From Fibrobacter sp. (lineage in GTDB: Bacteria > Fibrobacterota > Fibrobacteria > Fibrobacterales > Fibrobacteraceae), in contig JAFXLS010000150.1 in the NCBI GenBank assembly GCA_017530965.1, positions 1 to 37,460 of the forward strand: a stretch of 37,460 nt of DNA. The letters are read 5' to 3'. Shown here one piece after another: positions 32,700 through 37,460 of the stretch. The notes beneath the pieces were generated by a model. The model made no database searches and had not been told where the DNA came from. It saw only the letters and a program-made list of their open reading frames with translations. Position numbers and translations under genes: made by a program. The stretch's first letter is position 1. Each line of letters starts with the position of its first letter.

Positions 32700-35236
32700 T
32701 AACTAGGTAGAGCCTCGGATGTGAACTTGAGCTTGCCATTTTCCACATCAATGGAGATTGTCGAGAAGTCCTTGTAGATTCCAAGCAACAGGCCTTCGGC
32801 GATTTCGTCTTCCACCAGGTTCTGAATGGAGCGGCGAATGGGGCGCGCACCAAGGGCAGAATCGTAGTTGTGGGACACGATGAATTCCTTGGCCGCTTCG
32901 GAAACTTCCAAGAGAATACCGCGTTCAGACAAATTCTTCTGCAAGAAGGTCAGCTGGATATCCACGACAGAAGTCAGTTCCTTCTTGGTAAGCGGACGGA
33001 ACACAATCTGTTCATCGACACGATTCAAGAACTCCGGAGAGAACACGCGCTTGACTTCTTCGCGGATAGCCGTTTCCATACGTTCGTAGTCGTCGGTCTC
33101 GCCCATCTTGGTGAAACCCATGCCAGAACTGTGGCGCACTTCGCGGGCACCCGCATTACTCGTCATGATGATGATGGTATTCTTGAAATTGATCTTGCGG
33201 CCGTAACTATCCGTAAGGATACCGTCATCGAGAATCTGCAAAAGCAAATTGTAGATATCCGGGTGAGCCTTTTCGATTTCATCGAGAAGAACCACACAGT
33301 AGGGGCGCTTGCGCACCTTTTCGCTGAGCTGTCCACCGTTATCTTCAAAACCTACGTATCCCGGAGGCGCACCAATCAGGCGGCTTACGCTATGCTTTTC
33401 CATGTATTCGCTCATGTCGACGCGGATCATGGATTCTTCGCTGCCGAAAAGGGTCTGCGAAAGGACCTTGGCCAGTTCCGTCTTACCCACGCCCGTGGGG
33501 CCCAGGAACAAGAAACTGCCCATGGGGCGCTTAGCACTGCGAATGCCGGCGCGAGTACGACGAATCGCTTTAACGACGGCATCCACCGCCTGATCCTGAC
33601 CGATGATGCGTTCCTTGATTTCGTCGCCCAGCTTCAAGAGCTTCTGGGTTTCTTCGCCCGCTAGGCGACTTACGGGAATGCCCGTCATCTTGCTGATGCA
33701 ATCGCGAATTTCATTTTCATCCACCACCGGGAAGTCCGCGGAATCTTCCTTGTTCAAGGCTTCGCGGCGTTCCGCAATGCGGCTGGTCAAATCTTCAATC
33801 TTGTCGCGGAGGGTCGCTGCAGTTTCGTACTGCTGATCTGCAATGGCCTCTTCCTTCTTAAGCATGGTCGCGGCAAGTTCGTCTTCCATTTCCTTAAGAT
33901 CTTGCGGCGTACGAATCGAATTCAAGCGTACGCGAGCACCCGCTTCATCGAGGACATCGATGGCCTTATCCGGCAAGAAACGGTCACTAATGTAACGTTC
34001 AGCAAGAGTTACCGCCGCGCGAATGGCTTCGGGCGTGTAATGCACCTTATGGTGTTGCTCGTACTTCGGGCGCAGTCCTTCGAGAATCTGGATAGAATCT
34101 TCGGAGTTCGGCGGATTCACCACAATCGTCTGGAAGCGGCGTTCGAGCGCGGCGTCCTTTTCGATGTACTTGCGGTATTCGTCGATGGTCGTAGCGCCAA
34201 TGCACTGGAGTTCACCACGAGCAAGGGCGGGCTTAAAGATGTTGGATGCGTCGAGGCTTCCTTCGGAACCGCCCGCGCCCACGATCGTATGCAATTCGTC
34301 GATAAAGAGAATCACCGAATTGTCCACGCGTTGGAGTTCCATAATCAGGCCCTTCACGCGTTCTTCGAACTGTCCGCGATACTTGGTACCCGCGACCATG
34401 GCGGCCACATCCAACGTCACCACGCGCTTGTTCATCAGAAGTTCCGGAATCTTCTTCTGGACAATCTTCTGAGCAAGGCCTTCGATAATGGCTGTCTTAC
34501 CCACACCCGGTTCACCGATAAGGGCAGGGTTGTTCTTCTTGCGACGGCAAAGAATCTGGATAAGGCGTTCAATTTCACGGCTACGACCGATAATCGGATC
34601 CAGCTTTCCCTGCTTGGCAAGTGCCGTCAAGTCACGACCGAAATGATCGAGAATCGGCGTCTTGGAACGGCTCTGGGCACGCAGCTGCTGACGGGTATCA
34701 CCACGGCCCTGGTTCACATAGCGTTCGTCATCATCGGCATTTTCACCCTCTTCGCCAGAGGGCTGACCGTTCATGGCCTCGCGCTTGATTTGCTGCAGAG
34801 TGCTTTCAAAATTTTCGTATGTCACACCGAAGGTAGACAGAGTGCCTGCCGCCGGAGATTCTGCCTGCTGCAAAATAGCAAGCATCAAATGTTCGGGACC
34901 GATATACTGGTCCCCTTCTTCCTTGGCAATCTTGGCCGCATTAAAAAGGGCTGCCTTACAACGTGTCGTAAAAGAAAGCAACGCACCGTGAGCATCGCCC
35001 ACGGTCATAATGCCGCCATTAGACGAAAGGGAACGCTGAACGTTTTCGCCCAGTTCATTCAAATTAATCTTAAGCGCACGCAGGGTTTCGGCGGCAAAGC
35101 CGGAATCTTCGCGAACAAGGCCCAACAACAAATGTTCGGTCGTCACGCTGTCACTGCCCAAGTTACGGGCCGCAATGCGTGCCGCCTGTAAAACAGCCTT
35201 CGCTTTCTTCGAAAAAATACCGTTGATATCGGACAT
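32699..35236 (-). CDS. clpC: ATP-dependent Clp protease ATPase subunit ClpC
   Basis: The 845-residue AAA+ unfoldase has two Clp_N repeats (about 1-150), a charged linker (about 155-195), NBD1 with Walker A GEPGVGKT (Lys247), a UVR/coiled-coil middle segment ([26 protein letters not shown]), NBD2 with GPTGVGKT (Lys585) and a D2-small domain. The short UVR-type middle region separates it from ClpB. It feeds substrates to ClpP, which is not in this window. The start lies 14 bp after the lolD stop, so it is transcribed with the lysS-lolC/E-lolD run. No CtsR or McsA/B genes accompany it. Confidence 0.96.
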   Translation of the reverse strand: MSDINGIFSKKAKAVLQAARIAARNLGSDSVTTEHLLLGLVREDSGFAAETLRALKINLNELGENVQRSLSSNGGIMTVGDAHGALLSFTTRCKAALFNAAKIAKEEGDQYIGPEHLMLAILQQAESPAAGTLSTFGVTYENFESTLQQIKREAMNGQPSGEEGENADDDERYVNQGRGDTRQQLRAQSRSKTPILDHFGRDLTALAKQGKLDPIIGRSREIERLIQILCRRKKNNPALIGEPGVGKTAIIEGLAQKIVQKKIPELLMNKRVVTLDVAAMVAGTKYRGQFEERVKGLIMELQRVDNSVILFIDELHTIVGAGGSEGSLDASNIFKPALARGELQCIGATTIDEYRKYIEKDAALERRFQTIVVNPPNSEDSIQILEGLRPKYEQHHKVHYTPEAIRAAVTLAERYISDRFLPDKAIDVLDEAGARVRLNSIRTPQDLKEMEDELAATMLKKEEAIADQQYETAATLRDKIEDLTSRIAERREALNKEDSADFPVVDENEIRDCISKMTGIPVSRLAGEETQKLLKLGDEIKERIIGQDQAVDAVVKAIRRTRAGIRSAKRPMGSFLFLGPTGVGKTELAKVLSQTLFGSEESMIRVDMSEYMEKHSVSRLIGAPPGYVGFEDNGGQLSEKVRKRPYCVVLLDEIEKAHPDIYNLLLQILDDGILTDSYGRKINFKNTIIIMTSNAGAREVRHSSGMGFTKMGETDDYERMETAIREEVKRVFSPEFLNRVDEQIVFRPLTKKELTSVVDIQLTFLQKNLSERGILLEVSEAAKEFIVSHNYDSALGARPIRRSIQNLVEDEIAEGLLLGIYKDFSTISIDVENGKLKFTSEALPS

Positions 35237-35250
35237 ATTTTCTCCTTAAG

Positions 35251-35922
35251 CTACTGAATGACGCCGCCGTGCATCACGACGCGACGTTTTGCAAAACTAG
35301 CCAATTTTTCGTCATGGGTCACAATCAAGAACGCCTGATTGAACTTTTCGTTGAGTTCTCCAATCAGTTCGTTGAGCATTGCGGAATTCGCTTCGTCCAA
35401 GTTACCGCTAGGTTCGTCGGCAAGCACCAAGTCCGGATGATTCATCAGTGCACGGGCAATGGCCACACGCTGGCGTTCACCACCGCTGAGTTCGCGAGGC
35501 AAATGCTTCAAGCGGTCCTTCAAGCCCACCGTTTCCAAAAGCATGGCGGCACGTTCGCGACATTCCTTTTCTGAGGTTCCGAGAACTCGGCCCGGCACGC
35601 ACACGTTTTCAATGGCCGTAAATTCGCTGAGCAAATGATGGAACTGGAACACGAAGCCCACCTGCACGCGGTGGTAGCGGTCTCGCTCGGCATCATTGAA
35701 CTTAGAAAGCGCCTTCCCCTTAAAAAGGATTTCACCAGAAGTCGGCGTATCGAGCATTCCCACCAAATTCAGGAAAGTCGACTTACCCGAACCCGAAGAA
35801 CCCGTGAGCGCCACAAGTTCTCCTTCGTCCATGGAGAAATTCACGCCCTTGAGGATTTCAAGCTTTTCTCCCGTCTCGGAAAATTCACGACGGAGGTCAA
35901 CTGTTTCAAGCAAACTACTCAT
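35251..35922 (-). CDS. lolD: Lipoprotein-releasing ABC ATPase LolD
   Basis: The 223-residue ATPase matches the LolD/MacB-type family: Walker A GSSGSGKST at about 41-49, the LolD motif region around VGFVFQFHHLLSEFTAIENV, signature LSGGERQRVAIARAL, Walker B VLADEPSGNLD and the switch His in THD. It powers extraction of outer-membrane lipoproteins from the inner membrane to LolA. I start at the ATG at 35922 (MSSLLETVDLRREF). The open frame extends 25 codons upstream into the permease gene. The start overlaps the end of the permease gene by 8 bp, which indicates translational coupling. Confidence 0.93.
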   Translation of the reverse strand: MSSLLETVDLRREFSETGEKLEILKGVNFSMDEGELVALTGSSGSGKSTFLNLVGMLDTPTSGEILFKGKALSKFNDAERDRYHRVQVGFVFQFHHLLSEFTAIENVCVPGRVLGTSEKECRERAAMLLETVGLKDRLKHLPRELSGGERQRVAIARALMNHPDLVLADEPSGNLDEANSAMLNELIGELNEKFNQAFLIVTHDEKLASFAKRRVVMHGGVIQ

Positions 35923-37162
35923 GTCTAATAGCCCCCACCGGATCCAAGCGGCTAGCCTTCCATGCGGGGAGTAACGTCGCAGCCACGCAAAGAGCAATGC
36001 CGATTACAAAAATCAAAATCACATCAACAATGTGCACCGAAATCGGGAAGTACGGAATCACGTAGACATCGCCTGGGAGCTTGATAAAGTGGTAAGCCTC
36101 TTGCAGCTTGCAAAGCACCAGGCCGACGGTTCCACCGACAATCGTACCGCCCACGCCGATAAAGCTTCCCATGAGCATAAAGACGCGCATAATACCCGCC
36201 TTGCTAAAGCCCATGCTGCGGAGGATCCCGATTTCCTTGGTCTTGTCGATGACGACCATGATAAGGCTACTGATGATGTTGAATGCAGCCACCAAAATGA
36301 TCAGGCAAATCACCGCAGCCACGATGAACTTTTCGTAGTTCATCCACTTGAGGAGCGTAATGTTTTTCGTCTTCCAGTCCATGGCGTAGTAAGGATAACT
36401 GAGCCAAGATGCAAGGCTATCCACCGCTTCGCCGGCAAGCCAGTGATTGTTCAAGCGGAACTGGATTCCCGTCACCACGTCGCCCAGGCCAAGCAACTTC
36501 TGCAACTCCGGAATACCCACGTAAGCCAGGTTTCCATCGTATTCGTAGGTTCCCGTTTCGAAGATGCCACTTACAACGCACATCATCATTTTCGGGCCAC
36601 CGCTTGTAACCATGGCATCGGGGCTCTGGAAAGTCTGCAACACCAACTTGTCGCCGACCACCACACGAAGCCTATTGGCAAGGCCTGAACCGAGAATAAT
36701 TCCCGGGCGAAGGGTTCCGCTCAAATCTTCCAAGCTGTCTACCGAGTAATTACCCCACTTAATGTACTTGTGGATATCGGTGACACCCTTGGCAGATTCC
36801 GTTTCGATACCATAAATGACAATGCCGTCATTCACCTTCTTGGAACTCACCCCCACCTTGTAGATAATAAAGGGGGACGAGGCTACCACACGGGAATCAC
36901 GGTCACGAACTTCTTTAGTGAGGCTGTCGTAAGGCGCAATAAATTCGCCATTGTAAGCCATCACTTCGAAGTGGGCGTCTTTACCGATCATCTGGGCGGT
37001 GACTTCTTCTTCGAAGCCGTTGACCGCAGCAAGCGCCACCACCAACGCAAACACGCCGATAGAAACGCCAAGCATACTGAAAATGCCAATAAGCGAAACG
37101 AAGAGACTCTTTCGTTGAGCCCCCAAGTAACGCCAGGCGATGAGCCACTCAAGTTTATTCAT
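35915..37162 (-). CDS. lolC: Lipoprotein-releasing permease (LolC/LolE family)
   Basis: The 415-residue permease has the LolC/E layout. A cytoplasmic start is followed by a first membrane helix (LIGIFSMLGVSIGVFALVVAL), a periplasmic domain of about 220 residues, and then a C-terminal FtsX domain with three helices (AAVICLIILVAAFNIISSLIM, GSFIGVGGTIVGGTVGLVL, VDVILIFVIGIALCVAATLLPA). The conserved KTKEIGILRSMG cytoplasmic segment that contacts LolD is clear. Only one permease is present, so it may work as a homodimer rather than a LolC-LolE pair; whether it is closer to LolC or LolE I cannot tell. It starts 6 bp after the lysS stop. Confidence 0.92.
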   Translation of the reverse strand: MNKLEWLIAWRYLGAQRKSLFVSLIGIFSMLGVSIGVFALVVALAAVNGFEEEVTAQMIGKDAHFEVMAYNGEFIAPYDSLTKEVRDRDSRVVASSPFIIYKVGVSSKKVNDGIVIYGIETESAKGVTDIHKYIKWGNYSVDSLEDLSGTLRPGIILGSGLANRLRVVVGDKLVLQTFQSPDAMVTSGGPKMMMCVVSGIFETGTYEYDGNLAYVGIPELQKLLGLGDVVTGIQFRLNNHWLAGEAVDSLASWLSYPYYAMDWKTKNITLLKWMNYEKFIVAAVICLIILVAAFNIISSLIMVVIDKTKEIGILRSMGFSKAGIMRVFMLMGSFIGVGGTIVGGTVGLVLCKLQEAYHFIKLPGDVYVIPYFPISVHIVDVILIFVIGIALCVAATLLPAWKASRLDPVGAIRHE

Positions 37163-37168
37163 CGATAA

Positions 37169-37460
37169 TTAGGTCTCCGGCTTCATCAGCGGGAAGAGCT
37201 GCACGTCGCGGATGGTCTGCTGGTTCGTGAGGAGCATAACCATACGGTCGATGCCGAAGCCCACGCCACCGGTAGGCGGCAGGCCAGATTCAATGGCGTG
37301 CATGAAGTTTTCGTCCATCGGGTGGGTTTCACCTTCGCCACCGCGGCCGCGGCGCACCTGGTCTTCCAGGAGCTCACGCTGACGGATGGGGTCGTTCAGT
37401 TCGGTATAGGCGTTACCCAGTTCCCATCCGTTAGCGTACGGTTCGAACTGTTCGATAAGG
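37169..37460 (-). CDS. lysS: Lysyl-tRNA synthetase, class II (C-terminal part, cut by window end)
   Basis: The last 97 residues of a class II LysRS are visible. FEPYANGWELGNAYTELND is the conserved lysine/ATP-site region. Motif 3 is GLPPTGGVGFGIDRMVMLLT, followed by the family end QTIRDVQLFPLMKPE. It charges tRNA-Lys in the cytoplasm. The gene enters from the right edge of the window and is the first visible gene of the lysS-lolC/E-lolD-clpC run. A short in-frame GTG at 37357 is not a real start. Confidence 0.93.
   Translation of the reverse strand, partial: LIEQFEPYANGWELGNAYTELNDPIRQRELLEDQVRRGRGGEGETHPMDENFMHAIESGLPPTGGVGFGIDRMVMLLTNQQTIRDVQLFPLMKPET

Noticed and set aside
35923..35997. 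Upstream extension of lolD by 25 codons
   Set aside because: It lies inside the 3' end of the permease gene and adds residues not found in LolD. The ATG at 35922 gives the usual length.

Overview
This window is chromosomal DNA from a Gram-negative (diderm) bacterium, most probably a Fibrobacter (phylum Fibrobacterota). The strongest pointer is the lexA promoter. Between an almost perfect -35 and -10 it carries TGCCCAATTGTGCA (7541-7554), an exact match to the TGC-N-C-N4-GTGCA operator I recall as the LexA box of Fibrobacter succinogenes. Supporting signs are outer-membrane functions (LolC/E, LolD, an LptE-like lipoprotein, an outer-membrane barrel), a secreted esterase with a Ser-rich linker and a type IX-like C-terminal sorting domain, and no sporulation genes apart from an SpmA-SpmB fusion. 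Gene density is high and no gene-free stretch exceeds 300 bp. No insertion sequence, prophage or CRISPR array is visible. Both ends cut genes: leuB on the left and lysS on the right.

Layout. 1-957 (+): 3' part of leuB and a Nudix hydrolase. 1134-2817 (-): an LptE-like lipoprotein and a secreted esterase. 2965-8246 (+): serS, an outer-membrane barrel with a Cys-rich lipoprotein, the SpmAB fusion, and lexA. 8373-9995 (-): a cyclophilin and a zinc-finger protein with a histone-H1-like tail. 10128-13104 (+): lepA and a signal-peptidase-I-like protein whose catalytic Lys is replaced by Arg. 13232-15073 (-): a DUF2062-DUF1015 fusion. 15155-16509 (+): greB and tatD. 16497-20763 (-): a PAS-GGDEF-EAL protein, tRNA-Glu(CTC) and a PpiD-like chaperone. 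20910-24279 (+): nadB, a Ser/Thr kinase and a CvpA-like protein. 24285-25535 (-): mtaD. 25618-26616 (+): a CNB-GGDEF cyclase. 26665-31830 (-): a tyrosine autokinase (Wzc-like), cimA and hisD in one tight run. 31928-32575 (-): adk. 32699-37460 (-): lysS, the lolC/E permease, lolD and clpC.

How the genes work together. Much is housekeeping: aminoacylation (serS, lysS, tRNA-Glu), translation and transcription fidelity (lepA, greB), Leu/Ile/His/NAD biosynthesis (leuB, cimA, hisD, nadB), protein quality control (clpC, ppiD, cyclophilin), lipoprotein export (lolC/E, lolD) and SOS control (lexA). The more unusual content is architectural: a DksA/TraR-like finger on a long Lys/Ala/Pro tail, an adenylate kinase with a Lys/Ala tail, a CvpA protein with a LEA-like tail, a fusion protein with an intact ribosome-binding site at its junction, a probable pseudo-signal-peptidase behind lepA, an exopolysaccharide-type tyrosine kinase leading an amino-acid operon, and two copies of one intergenic palindromic repeat. 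I see no obviously new multi-gene defence or mobile system. The best candidates for something undescribed are these single-gene architectures and the repeat family.
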